Origin: Agapanthus africanus
Taxonomy: Eukaryota > Streptophyta > Magnoliopsida > Asparagales > Amaryllidaceae
Reading direction: 5' to 3'
NCBI GenBank assembly: GCA_030015575.1
Contig: CM057337.1
Location: 374,131,582 to 374,195,581 of the forward strand
DNA: 64,000 bases
Below, in pieces: positions 10,645 through 22,653 of the stretch. The notes below the pieces were generated by a model. The model worked only from the letters and a program-made list of their open reading frames with translations, ran no database searches and was not told the origin of the DNA. Each line of letters starts with the position of its first letter. Position 1 is the first letter of the stretch. The position numbers and the translations under genes were made by a program.

Positions 10645-13600
10645 TAGGGCCAGCTGCTGTAGTATCGCATATCGAGCATCTCGAAGAGTCTCTCAAACTG
10701 TATCTGGGGAATGGCCTTCGTGAGTGGATCCAGTGTGTTGTTCTTCGTGTCAACCCTCCTGACCTCGATCTTCCGGCAATCAACTATCTCCCGGATCAGG
10801 TGATACCGCCTCAGAATATGCCTGGATCGCTGATGGGACCTGGGTTCCATGGCCCAAGCCACCGCTCCATTGTTATCGCAATACAAAGGTATTGGATGCT
10901 CAATGGATGGAACCACTCCAAGTTCAGTAATGAACTTCTTGATCCAGACAGCCTCTTTGGCAGCATCGTTGGCAGCGATGTATTCAGCCTCCATTGTCGA
11001 GTCTGCCACGGTTTCCTGCTTGGAACTCTTCCAGCAAACCGCCCCTCCGTAAAGGGTAAAGACAAATCCCGACTGCGACTTAGAGTCGTCCTTATCACTC
11101 TGGAAGCTCGAATCGGTAAAGGACTCCACTTCGAGTTCTCCGTTACCATACACCAAGAGCATCTCTTTAGTCCTTCGCAAGTACTTGAGAATGCTCTTCA
11201 CAGCTGTCCAGTGACTCTCTCCAGGATCAGCTTGATACCTGCTCACTACACTTAGTGAGTATGCTACATCGGGTCTGGTACATAGCATCGCATACATGAT
11301 AGAGCCTACAGCCGAAGCATAGGGTATCCCTTGCATGCGAGCTCTCTCCAAATCAGTCTTTGGAGATATCTCTTTGGAGAGAGTGACTCCAGAGATCGTG
11401 GGCAAGTTCCCATGCTTGGATTCTTCCATACTAAACCTCTTTAGTATGGTGTCAATGTACCTGGATTGGGACAATCCCAATATCCGTTTGGATCTATCTC
11501 TATAGATCCTAATCCCCAATATGCAGGAGGCATCACTAAGATCTTTCATTGAGAATCTTTGTGATAAGAAGAGCTTGACCGATTGCAGCATAGGAATATA
11601 ATTTCCTATCAAGAGTATGTCGTCCACGTACAATACGAGGAAGACAACTTTACTCTCTGCCACCTTCTTGTAGATACAAGGTTCATCTGGGTTTTGACGA
11701 AATCAAACTCTTTGATAACGACGTCAAAGCAGATGTTCCAACTCCGCGATGCTTGCTTCAATCCATAAATGGATTTAAGCAGCTTGCACACCTTCCTGCT
11801 GCTCCCACTATCTACGAAGCCCTATGGCTGAGTCATGTACACGCACTCTTCTAAATCACCGTTTAGAAAGGCGGTCTTAACATCCATTTGCCAGATTTCG
11901 TAGTCATGATATGCAGCGATGGCAAGCATGATCCGGATGGATTTAAGCATAGCTACTGGTGAAAAAGTTTCGTCATAGTCCACACCTGGTCTTTGATGAA
12001 AACCTTTTGCAACAAGTCTAGCTTTGAAAGTCTCCACTTTCCCATCTACACCAAGTTTTTTTTTGAAGATCTACTTGCTCCCAATGGGTTTTACCCCTTC
12101 AGGAGCATCTTCCAAAGTCCATACTTTGTTGGTGTACATGGATTCCATCTCGGACTGCATTGCATCCAGCCACTTCACTGAGTCTCTACTCGTGATGGCC
12201 TGCTCGAAACTAGTTAGGTCATCATCCTCCATGATTCAATCCTCGCTCCCACCGTCAATGAGAAAACCGTAGTATCTCTCAGGTGGACGAGAAACCCTAC
12301 TAGATCGACGGAGAGGCTGGGGTTCGTCGGGTACTACTGAATCCTCTGGTTCTACCAAGTCTTCTGTTATAGTTTGTGTCGCTGGAACCTCTTCCAGTTC
12401 TACCTCAATACCACTTGTCTGTTTCATAAGAAAACCCTTTTCTAAGAAAGTGGCATGTCGAGAAACAAACACTTTTTGTTCCTCGGAGTGGTAGAAGATA
12501 TACCCTCGCGAATGTTTGGGATATCCAACAAACTTACATAGAACAGACCTTGCCTCGAGCTTGTCCGGATTTTGTGTTTTAACATAGGCCGGACAACCCC
12601 ATATCTGAATAAAATTAAGACATGGTCTCTTACCATTCCATATCTCATATGGAGTGGTAGGCACTGATTTGGTTGGAACTCTATTCAATAGGTATCAGCT
12701 ATCTCCAGTGCATATCCCCAGAAGGAAATAGGTAACTCAGCTGCACTCATCATAGAGCGCACCATATCTAATAGGGTGCGGTTTCTCCGCTCCGATACAC
12801 CGTTGTGCTATGGTGTATAAGGAGGAGTAAGCTGAGAGAGAATCCCATTCTCTTTTAGATAATCTCTGAATTTATTGCTTAAGTATTCTCCTCCTCGATC
12901 AGATCGAAGGATCTTAATACTTTTGCCCGTTTGGTTCTCTACTTCTTTTTTATATTCTCTGAATTTCTCAAAAGCTTCAGACTTGTGTTTCATTAGGAAC
13001 ACATATCCGAATCTTGAGAGATCGTCAGTGAATGTAATGAAGTAGGAAGAACCATCCCTGGCATGTGTAGACATGGGACCGCATACATCGCTATGCACCA
13101 GTCCCAAGAGTTCTGTAACTCTTTCTCCCTGTCCCGTAAACGGAGTTTTGGTCATCTTTCCTTTGAGACATGAATGGCAAGTATCATAAGATGATAATTT
13201 GAACGAATTGAAATATCCATCTTTATGTAACTTAGCCAGTCGTGTCGCATTGATATGACCAAATCTACAATGCCACAAGAAGGATTCGTTCATTTCTGAA
13301 CTTTTCCTCTTGTGTGTGTTTTGTATATTGAGGACTGTATTTTGATTTACAATGAATATGCCATTATGTAACGAGCCTAATGCAATCAACTTTTGATCTA
13401 GGAATATGTTCATAACATTATCCTTTACTACAAAATTATATCCTTCATTACTTAATAAAGAAACTGATATAATGTTGCACATCATGTTCGGTATATAATA
13501 GCACTCATTTAGAATCAGAGTATCACCACTTGGTAATACTAGGTGATATTCGCCAACTGCTTTGGCTGCAATACTTGCACCATTCTCTACTTGAACGGAA

Positions 13601-13914
13601 TGATCACCTTTTCCCAGTTCTCTACCTTTCCGTAGCTCATGCAACTGTTTACATATGTGGGATCCTGATCCGGTATCCAATACCCAGGACGTAAGGTGAA
13701 CTAAAAAACAGTTCTCAATGACAAACACACCCGAAGAAGGTGCATCAACATGCATGTTCTCCGTTTGGGCGGCGTGAGAATCCAGATATTCTCCTGTTTC
13801 CTGTTCATTCTTATAACACTTATAAGATAGAACGGGTTCAACGTTCCCCTGCACAGTATAACATGCGGGTTCGGTCAATACATCCATATTATTATCTTGA
13901 TTAAGGCATGACAT
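10644..13914 (-). pseudogene. pol: B1 pol (PR-INT-RT-RNase H), broken; no Gag
   Basis: The first segment, 13914-12808, gives about 75 residues without recognisable capsid or zinc knuckle, then the protease site WVLDTGSGSHIC, the GAG-pre-integrase H-H...C-x2-C region, and the INT core (HSDVCGPM; LRSDRGGEY). A CAG-to-TAG stop follows TPPYTP at about 12808. INT C-terminal sequence continues at 12688-12236. RT pieces lie at 12037-11822 (ETFKARLVAKGF...DVKTAFLNG), 11791-11609 and 11663-10644 (YVDD intact). RH follows with TDSSFQSDKDD, MEAEYIA and YCDNNGA. Several frameshifts and stops separate the pieces, so B1 cannot make a full polyprotein. The start at 13914 follows a polypyrimidine tract plus CAG. 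Upstream in-frame codons are ignored because B2 shares the internal start. Confidence 0.9.
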
Positions 13915-16634
13915 GGTCGCTACCTGGAGAGAGAGATAAGAAAACACTTTAGCGTATGCTCTTGCAAGATCAGATTGGTTATTATCTTATCTAAACAGGA
14001 TGGCTCCCACTGGTTTTTATCAAATCTTCCTTCAAACCCTAAAAGGAAAGATTAGCCGGGATTAATTACACCCTACAACTTCGCCGATCTTTCAGCCAGG
14101 CCAGTGTCGGTACTTTGAGGGAGGTTCCCCGTGCTTTCGCACGAACCTAATTAAAGTAAACCTCGTTTTTCCAGAGGCGTAACCCCGTTAACACCTTTCT
14201 AGACACCTACTTGATCGGCTAATTGTCCTGTGTAAAACTCTCCCAGGAGTAACAATTACCCGCAGTGGGTATCGGGATCCAACTATCTCATAGAAGGTAT
14301 GCAATCTCATTGCAAATTTCAACACTTGAAATTCCCGATAATGCTTTTGCCCCTAACATCCCATGACCTTGACGGAGGCCAAACTACCCACAGGGCGCTA
14401 GTCAAGTTCAACCCGTCATTTCTTGATTGAATTAAACCCACCCGTACGACCCTTGATGGAGGCTAAACTACGCCGTACGAATACCCTAATCCAATCGCAT
14501 CATATGCTAACAGATAAGCACTAGTTAGCTACCATACACTACGCCTTGACGAAGGCCAAACTACCGCAGCATGAATACTAAGTAGTACTTATCTAAAATG
14601 ACGAAGGGCTACGCAGGTTTTTCTGAAAACCTATTGCGTAATGAACTTGATATCGTTGTAGAATCAAGTGAAGTTTAGAAATGGAGTGTTCTTGAGGCTT
14701 TTCTAGTTTTACTAAAGGGGTCACTCCCGGTGAAGGGATCGTCGGCCCTTTCCTCGTCGAATGAGGTGCGGGATATATCATATATATCACTGTGCAAAGC
14801 AGAAACTACAGAAGCAATCAAAAGACAAACCGACTGTGTAGCATCTGCCAGTTATTGCTAAAGGGGTCACTCCCGATGAAGGGATCTCGGCCCTTTCCTC
14901 ATCGAATAAGGTGCAGGGTATATCATATATACCGCTATGCAAAGCAAAACTGTAGCTACCCTTTTTATTTAAAAATTTGATTCTACAACATCTATTAGGT
15001 TTCGTTTTTTCATTAATCACATTAATGAAGTCCCATCATTTAAGTCACCTAAACATCACAGATAAATACGACATACACTTATGCCATCAGCATTCGCCTC
15101 GATGTCCCCTCGTGCACCGTTAGGTTAGGTAACTAACGACAGAGCAGGGGAGGGCTAGTGCGGGTGTAAAACATAAGTAACGCATATATAATATATCATA
15201 TATACTATATACTGTATCCATCAGAACATATCAAATGATCACATCACAGATATCGCAGCAGAAACATAGATATAATGTGGGATATACTAGGACGTCCGTA
15301 TTTAGTAGTTAGCCAAAATAGAAAATACGGATTCCACAGTCGCGATGAATAGCCAAGCCCACACCCTGGACCCCTACGAGAGCGGCAAGCGACCCTACCA
15401 ATTCTGGAGTTTAGGAGACCCGGTCTCGACTCCTCGAGATGGCTTCCCACTGAACCCCAGAACCCGGTCACCTGTGCTCCCCTCCTTGGGTCCATCCTAA
15501 TGCCGAAAAGTAAATAATATACAACACAGGTGGCATCAACCTCAACCCGGAAGTGCCCCAAATAAAAGAATATTACATTACATTTGAATTTACATGAATG
15601 AAAATCTAAAACTCTCATCTCAAATAAAACCCCCCGGCTATTCAATCGCGACAATCCTGCACATCATATCTCAGCAACACATAATATCTCATATCATCAA
15701 CGTAAGTAAGTATGCATACCCCAATTGTCGTTGATGTATAGCAACGAAACCGGCGATATCAACATACTACACTTACGGTCACAGAAAAGAAAGTGTAAAA
15801 CTGCAATATCTGGAATCCACATTCTCTTTAGACATCATAAATGCGAAATATCACATACCTCGTATTTCACGTCTTATAATATGAATTCCACACATTGCAT
15901 CACATTCCAGATAATTAGACAGTATTAAAGTTTTCGAACGAACGATCAAATACCCAAGATTCACTAAAGCTCAACACTTGAGCGGAGTTCAAAAACCGGA
16001 GTGTGATACAGTAGTAGCGGTCCAGCCGTAGAAGGGTCAAGCCAATGCCTCACATGTGGCACGCCGTACTGCCCCAAACCCTAAGGTTCAAAGGGCAGTT
16101 CAAGACGGTCACATAATCGAGTTAAGGTTTGTTGTCTTCTAGAGGGACCACGACAAAACTTGCACGTATCTCCAAAATATTTAAACCCCGTGAAAAGTAA
16201 GCAAATGATACTCGTTCAAACACTTCACTACTTTCTAATTTACCCGGAAAAGTCACGAAATCAAAATTCCGATCGAATCGACGAGTCCAAAACCATCTCC
16301 AGAATTTTTCAGCACAAAATACAGATTAAAAATACCCTAAAGGATATACAAGCAGAATTAAGAATTACAGTATAAAAATTATACAGTGATTGAGGTGTAT
16401 GGCCGCGGAACCGCGGCCCAAGGCAGCTTAGGCCGCGTTTCCACGGCAGAAAAGACTGTTCATCGAAAAAAATTTATACCGTAATTCTTATTTTTACCTG
16501 CTGAATTTTTTACATATTTTTAATTCTGAAAATAACCAGATTTTGAAAAAAGTCCAGAGAGCACCCAAAAATCCGTATTTTCGATTCGATCGGAGTTTTA
16601 ACTTCGTAAAGGTGTCACCTAATGTTCTAGGTTG
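13915..16634 (-). other. B1 5' leader with structured elements
   Basis: Non-coding, 2.7 kb. In sense order it holds a GC hairpin (GGCCGCGG 16401-16408 with CCGCGGCC 16411-16418), a conserved block near 16020-16155, a candidate splice donor ACC/GTAAGT (15776-15771), the branched domain (TCCCCT 15105-15110 with AGGGGA 15146-15151; CGTTAG 15118-15123 with CTAACG 15133-15138), duplicated modules 14714-14933, three CCTTGA-NNN-AGG(C/T) motifs (14368-14560), and a pyrimidine tract plus CAG acceptor at 13924. Short ORFs on either strand here show no family signature. Confidence 0.7.
14714..14933 (-). other. B1 leader: duplicated three-stem module
   Basis: Copy 1: AAAGGG 14714-14719 with CCCTTT 14746-14751; CCTC 14752-14755 with GAGG 14763-14766; GATATAT 14772-14778 with ATATATC 14782-14788. 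Copy 2: AAAGGG 14860-14865 with CCCTTT 14891-14896; a weaker CCTCA/TAAGG stem at 14897-14911; GGTATAT 14917-14923 with ATATACC 14927-14933. Between copies the third stem changes A-T to G-C on both sides. Confidence 0.7.
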
Positions 16635-16646
16635 GCTCTGATACCA
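16635..16646 (-). promoter_or_regulatory. B1 primer-binding site
   Basis: The minus strand reads TGGTATCAGAGC, the exact 12-nt complement used by initiator tRNA-Met. Confidence 0.93.
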
Positions 16647-16647
16647 A

Positions 16648-18750
16648 TGAAAGGTTAGCCTAGCACCTCATGAAGGGTTTGGAAGCATCACATGAACCAA
16701 AGGTGGAGTCTTTAGGGTGCTAAGTTAACAAACATCGGATCGATCCTAGAAAAATTAGGGTTTCAAAATTTTCACATCATCATATGAAAGGAAAGCTAGG
16801 GTTTAGAGTGTACAACCTTTATAGCTCCCTACGCTAGACTCCTCGGCTACTTAGGGTTTGAAAAAGCTCCGCTTGAACTCCTCGATGTCACCGATGATCC
16901 ACCCGGAGTCCGCTTTGTCCAAGCTTGAAACTTTATCCGATCAAGTGAACGAAATCAAGCTAACACTCCAAACAAGTGGGCTAGACTTGTGTAGAATGGT
17001 GTTGTGGTTCTCTTTCTCACTTCAAAATCCAATCTTGATGAGTATATTGCTCACTACAAAGAACTAGAGAGCAAAATGAGAGAGGAAGAAGAAGATGATG
17101 GCAATTTTAGAAGATGATAAGTTCAACTCACAAAAGAAATAGAAAATATATCAATATATATTTTCCTCTTCTCATATCAAACCATGGTTAGGATATTATT
17201 GAACTTGAGTTAAAAGCAAAGGAAAAGTAACCCATGGTCAAAAGGTGGGTGAGAATGGTTAGGTCAAGAGAAGAGTGTAGAAACAAATCAATAATGACCA
17301 TTTTCCTTTTTCCTTTTTGTTTTAAATCAAATGCAATTTAATCCATAAATAAAACCATGGTGTGAGTCTTATATTGCCACCATTTTCATGTATGTACAAC
17401 CATGAAGGATGTATGTATGTATGTATGTGTATATGTACATCCATATGTGCATGAATCAATAAAGAAACTATACATGCATGCATACATCTAACATACTCAA
17501 GAAAGGATTTCAAGTGAGAAGCCAATGGTTAAATGATAAATCAACACTTGATTTATCAATCCGGCCATATCACATATGACCCCTACCAAAAACAAGCCGC
17601 CCGACCAATATACGGTATCCTATACGCGCATTTTAATCGGGTCCATACGCACATCACAAATCGCATACGCGCACCACAACGTTTCGCCTGGACTAGGAAA
17701 CTCCATTGTGGGACTCTGAGACTCGTCAATACGCCGGCAGTGGGTGATGATCATATCAAGCACCCCCAAGCCGCAAGCGGTCAGCTAAACGTAACGGCCA
17801 CCCGGGTATTGAGCGATCAGAAGAGAACAAGAGAACCTGCTACAACTCCCGTCGAGCCGAACGGCAACACTTCCCGTACAGTCCGGTCTCCTCGTCTGAT
17901 ATGTCGCATATCAAGTCTAGGGGTGGTAAACGTCAGACCCCAATAACCGATAAGTCGTGCCGATGTGAGGCTCATAACGGGTCGAGAAACTACTGGTAAC
18001 ACTTACCAGCAAATCTCTGAATCAGCCCTGGCCAGGGACTTCCCTGTTACGGCCAATCGAGCACAGTACAACATCAACCCCCAATACCGGGAGAGACGAA
18101 ACCCCTCCTATCGCTCATTGCCTCCATGTGACTCGGGACTGTACCCAAAAACCACCGTTTTGCACGCCCTCATGGACGTGGTAAGGTGGAGATCAAAGCA
18201 CAGTGGGAATCACACAAGACTCTATGACGATCTCGGGTCTACAGACTAACCTGTACAAGTGTCACCTGAGAACTGCCATCTGACGTGAGGTATAATACCA
18301 TCTGGGAGTTCTCGGCGAGTCCGTCCAGTGTACCCAGTCTCCACTGAGCACCCGTATACCATCTCTGATGTCAAACACCAATGGATATGGGATCATCCAT
18401 CGCCCATCTCATGGGTCGAGAAGCGTATACGCTAGTCTACACTGGTATATCGATGCCCCGTCTCGATACACCCACGACTAGAGACCTTGAAGGATGTAAT
18501 TATGGACCACCATGTCCCCACTAGTATGATCTGCATCATAATCCAGGTAGTCAAGTACACATCCTAAGGGCTTTACCAACAGTAACTATAAAACAGTTTA
18601 AAGGGACTAGTATACATGTTAAGATAAAGAGCAACCAGATAGCATACTATCATATCGAGCAAGAAAGTCATCTCTATATATGTCCAAGCATCCAATATAA
18701 TATGCATCATCTGTACAATACTGGCCTCTAGGGCATACATACAACTAACA
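16648..18750 (-). repeat. B1 5' LTR
   Basis: 2103 bp, plus-strand TGAAAGGTTAGCC...ACAACTAACA. The U3 half (about 17640-18750) is close to the B2 LTR. The R/U5 half (16648-17500) is not: it begins TGAAAGG rather than TGTAGGG and does not match B2 or B3. A GTATGTAT-rich microsatellite lies at about 17409-17450. Confidence 0.88.
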
Positions 18751-19994
18751 TAATACGTATATACCATTGCTTAATGTACCTGACCCAATCAGAACTTGAT
18801 TAAGGTGAATGTTTACAACATTACTTACAAACGCAAATTCATAACCTTATTTAGATATTAAAGATACAGAATTGATATTACAAGTTGCATTGGGTACAAA
18901 ATAGCAATTACGTAAAACCAAAACATGTCCATCTGACATTCCCAGGTGATAGTCCCCCACGGCCTCAGCATCCATGCTAGCTCCGTTTGCAACTCTGAGG
19001 GTCATATCACCTGCCTTCAAAAACCTACGCTTTCTCAATGCCTGCAAAGAATTACAGATATGAGATCCTAACCCGGTATCCAATACCCAGGAAGTAGAGT
19101 TTATTGATAAACAGTTTTCAACAACATACACACCTAAAGCTGAAGCCGCAACTTGCTTCAGATCCTGGTTTCTGGCCTTCCAAGCCCTGCAATCCTTTTT
19201 CCAGTGTCCACTCTTGTGACAGTAAAAGCACTCTTCCTTCCCCACAAGCTTTCCCGCTACCTTTGTTACCTTTGCCTTTCCCTTCGTATCCACTTTACTA
19301 ACACCGCCCCTTAGTTTGGTGGGGGTTTTCTTCTTCTTTTCCTTGGCTTTCGCCTTGGACCTAGAAGAGGAAAATCCTCCTACAAACAAAGTGGATGTTT
19401 CCCTACCTTTCTGTAGGGTGCCCTCTGCACTCCTCAGCGTGTTGAGGAGTTCTGAAAGTTCAACTTCCTTTTCTTGCAAGTTGAAGTTCAGGATAACTGG
19501 GCGTAAGTGGAAGGAAGGGACTAGAGAATCAAGTCCGTGTAGAGCTCGTTCTCCAACGTGGTCCCAAGGTCCGCGAGCTCCTCTATGTAGCCAATCATCT
19601 TAAGCACGTGTTCCGCTACCGATGATCCGACGGCCAATCTCGCCGAAAACAACTTTTTTGAGACTTCGTATCTGGCGATACGGGATTGCTCTCCATACAG
19701 TTCTTTTGTATGGAGAAATATGGATTCGAGGTCCATATTCTCGTGCCTCCTCTGATGTTCATTGTCCATAGAGGCAAGCACGAGGCCCTTGGCCTTCGCG
19801 CAGTCGATTTCCCAGGTCTTACGGAATTCCCTATCCGCGACGCTGGTTTTGGGACCTGGGATAGGGGGAGCTTTGGTGGCTAGGAGATACCCCAACTTGT
19901 CATAAGTGATTGCCATTTTGACATTCCTGAGCCAATCTTTGTATTTTGGCCCTGTCAGTATGTTTTTATCTAGTAGTAACTTTAGTCCAGTCAT
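18751..19994 (-). pseudogene. gag: C1 gag and protease, broken
   Basis: Gag starts at ATG 19994 (MTGLKLLL) and continues through a UBN2-type capsid domain (TGPKYKDWLRNVK ... SRIARYEVSKKLF). A stop after DLIL near 19521 and a one-base frameshift in the next 40 bp interrupt it. The second segment (19479-18847) has a basic lysine-rich stretch, the zinc knuckle CFYCHKSGHWKKDC (C-x2-C-x4-H-x4-C, about 19231-19190), then the protease site WVLDTGLGSHIC. There Leu replaces the usual Ser after DTG. A stop (ISK*GYEF) follows at about 18853. The frame then enters the GAG-pre-integrase region and is cut at GIYV by B1. With C4 this is the only recognisable Gag in the window. Confidence 0.88.
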
Positions 19995-22065
19995 GATGTT
20001 TGGTCGCTGCAATTAAGAGAGAGAGAGAAGAAACACTTTAGCATGATGCTCTTGCAAGTTTAGAGTGGTTTTTAATTTGTCTAAACAGGATGGCTCCCAC
20101 TGTCTCTCGAATCCCACCTCAAACCATAAACGAAGAATTAGTCGGGATCAATCTCACCGTACAATTCTTACTTAACCGTTCAGCCAGGCCAATGTCGGTA
20201 CAGCGAGGGAGGTTTTCCAACGCTTTCGCGAAGTTCCTTAATTAAGTAACCTCTTTTCCCTGTGGGCGTAGCCCCGCTAACACCTTTCTAGACACCTACT
20301 TGGTTTATAGCATTGATCGTTAAGTGAGGAAGTTCCGGAGGAGTAGCATATACTCACAGTAGGATCGGGATCCAAATATCATCGTGTGACAAAACTGAAG
20401 GAATCCTACTAGAATCATCACACTCCAAATGGTATGCAGCGCTAGCAAGTTTCAGTTTCTTTAGAAACTCCCGCTGTGGATTTTTGCCCCATGCTCTTAT
20501 GACCTTGACTTTGGCCAATAAATCATAAGTCACATGTCAAGTTCTACCCGTCATTCTCCAAGTTAATTTGAACCCACCCGTACCTACCCTTGACTTTGGC
20601 CAACAATGCAGTACGACTGTCCCAAACCATCACATCTATCTATGCTGCACATGAATACCCAATAGCTACCAATCACTATGTCTTGACTTTGGCCAACAAA
20701 CATAGCTTGAATACTTATTGACTATCCATGTGAAACAACGGAGGGCTACGAATGGTTTTGGCGAAACCATGAACGTAGTGAACTTGATATAATCGAAGGA
20801 ACGAGATAGCCTTCAAAAGGAGTGGTTCAAGCTCCGCATTTAAAAGTTGGTTTTTGAAAAGAACCGAGTGGTTTTGAAAGTGTTCCAACGACTTTTACTT
20901 GGTTTATTTTTCTTGCATTAATTTTAATGTGTCCTATCAATTAATCCTACCATTGCAGAAAACAACGAAAATATTACGTACGCTTATGCTATCCGCATTC
21001 GCCACGGGGTCCCGTCATCACCCGTTAGGTTACTTAACTAACGACAGAGCGGGGGCTGGACTAGCGCGGATGCAAAACATAAGCAACGCCTAAATAGATA
21101 TCATATATAGATATATACATTCGTCACATGCAATGATAGCCATTCCAGATCACAGATGAACACATTGGATATACTAGGAATCTACATTTCGTACGAGCCT
21201 GTAACGAAGAGCGGATTACACGGTCGCGATGAATAGCCAAACCCCACCCTAGACCCCTACGGGTGCGGCAAACTACCCGCCAAGTACCCGAAGCGAAGCA
21301 ACCTCCCTCAACACCGTGAGTAGGCCACTCGGCATTTCGAGATACCCGGTAGTTTGTGCACCCCCACCTTGGGTCTATCCTAGGAGAAAAAACAGTAAAA
21401 GAAATTATACAATGACGGCTACAACCCCATCCCGGTTGTGCGGCCATATAAATAATATTACATCAATTTATATATTACATGAATTGAAAGAAAAGAAAAC
21501 TCTCATCTCACAACCCCCGGCTATTCATCCGCGACAATCCAACGAATTCATATACACAAACCATCAACATTACAGATCACAGATATATATAACCCCCACT
21601 AATCGACGTATAGCGATTAGCAGACGTTCAATACATATATCACATCACAGATACAACCCATTAGCCAAAGTCTACAGAAAATCGATCAAAATACGGATTT
21701 GTAACCACCCCAAAAACAAACTTGTTCTCTGGAAATTCTGGGAAGAAACAAACCATCTCAAAAATCACAAAACACCAGCAGAAGAAAACTGCAGGAGAAA
21801 CGATCCACGGCCGAGTAAACTCGGCCGTGGATCGGCGGCAGGAGCAAGCTCATGCCGCGGATCCGCGGTGAGTTGGTCGACTCACTGGATCGTTTTTCTT
21901 GCCTGTTCTATAAAAAGCCTGACCCCGATTTTTAGTACATGATTTATTATTTTTTGAGCAGAAATAAAAATCGGCAGAAACTTGAATTTTACGGGGTGTT
22001 TTGCGGTTTTTTGTCCGATCGAAATTCTAGATACTTTGCTAACTTGCTAGTTTGTGTTTAGCTAG
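19995..22065 (-). other. C1 5' leader with structured elements
   Basis: Non-coding, 2.1 kb. It contains a perfect 16-bp hairpin (21801-21816 with 21819-21834, loop AA), a second GC palindrome CCGCGGATCCGCGG near 21855, and a branched domain (ATCCGC 20991-20996 with GCGGAT 21066-21071). It has three shared-loop hairpins: CTTATGA 20496-20502 with TCATAAG 20523-20529, a middle one near 20579-20615, and CTATG 20676-20680 with CATAG 20701-20705. The duplicated three-stem module of families A and B is absent. A pyrimidine tract plus CAG precedes the gag start. A 208-codon frame at 21316-21942 on the plus strand lacks family features and lies antisense in the leader. Confidence 0.7.
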
Positions 22066-22077
22066 GCTCTGATACCA
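22066..22077 (-). promoter_or_regulatory. C1 primer-binding site
   Basis: The minus strand reads TGGTATCAGAGC, exact, one base from the LTR end. Confidence 0.93.
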
Positions 22078-22078
22078 C

Positions 22079-22653
22079 TGTAAGTCCACGTTGCCCACCC
22101 CGGTGCTTACAGGGAGGCGGAAACGGTATAAAAATTCGATTTTACAACTCTAGGCAACATGGACTAACTAAAGGAGGATCTTTGCTAAACATAAACTAAC
22201 AACCAAGCTAAAAGAGTTAGCTACTCGGTTAAAGGGTTATACCTAAGTCTTGAAGTCCTTCTCTTCTTGATCCTTGGAGTGGGATGAACGGGTCGTCCTC
22301 GTCGCCTTCTCTTGCCGAAGAAAGATCCACCCGAGGGCCTATACCTTTGGCTCCTACCTCAAACTAGAAGTAACTAAGGTGCTTGGTGTGCTAAACCTAG
22401 AACCTTAGAAAGAGTAGAGAGTAATTTTGAAGGTTTTATCTCAAAGCTTAATGGTTCTCAACTCATGAGAGGGGAGAGCTTTGAGAGAGAGGAAGAGGAT
22501 GAGAGAGAATGAGAAACCTACCAGTATATCTTGCTTGCCTTGGCCAGGGACTTTGTGTAATGGCTCTCCTAGATACAGCGCGATATCAACCCCCAATACC
22601 GGGAGAGACGAATCATGTCTAACCGTCACTGCCTCCAAGTGCTTCGGGACTGC
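22079..22653 (-). repeat. C1 5' LTR, U5-side part
   Basis: Plus-strand start TGTAAGTCCACGTTGCCC. It is interrupted after TSD ACTGC (22649-22653) by A2 and resumes at 53945. The reconstructed junction reads like C3 around 62905-62960, which confirms one original LTR. Confidence 0.88.

Larger units (their letters stand above)
9943..18750 (-). mobile_element. Family B copia retrotransposon B1 (3' LTR truncated by A1)
   Basis: Minus-strand order: 5' LTR 16648-18750, primer site 16635-16646, leader 16634-13915, broken pol 13914-10644, polypurine tract 10644-10630, then 3' LTR 10629-9943, which is cut by A1. B1 splits the C1 coding region, which resumes at 18751. The right flank TAATA (18751-18755) should be its TSD; the left copy is upstream of the window. 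Confidence 0.88.

Noticed and set aside
17400-17460. GTATGTATGTAT stretch as a functional element
   Set aside because: It is a short microsatellite in the B1 LTR with no counterpart in B2 or B3.
21316-21942. 208-codon open frame on the plus strand
   Set aside because: It lies antisense in the C1 leader, has no domain, and spans the GC hairpin region; composition explains it better than coding.
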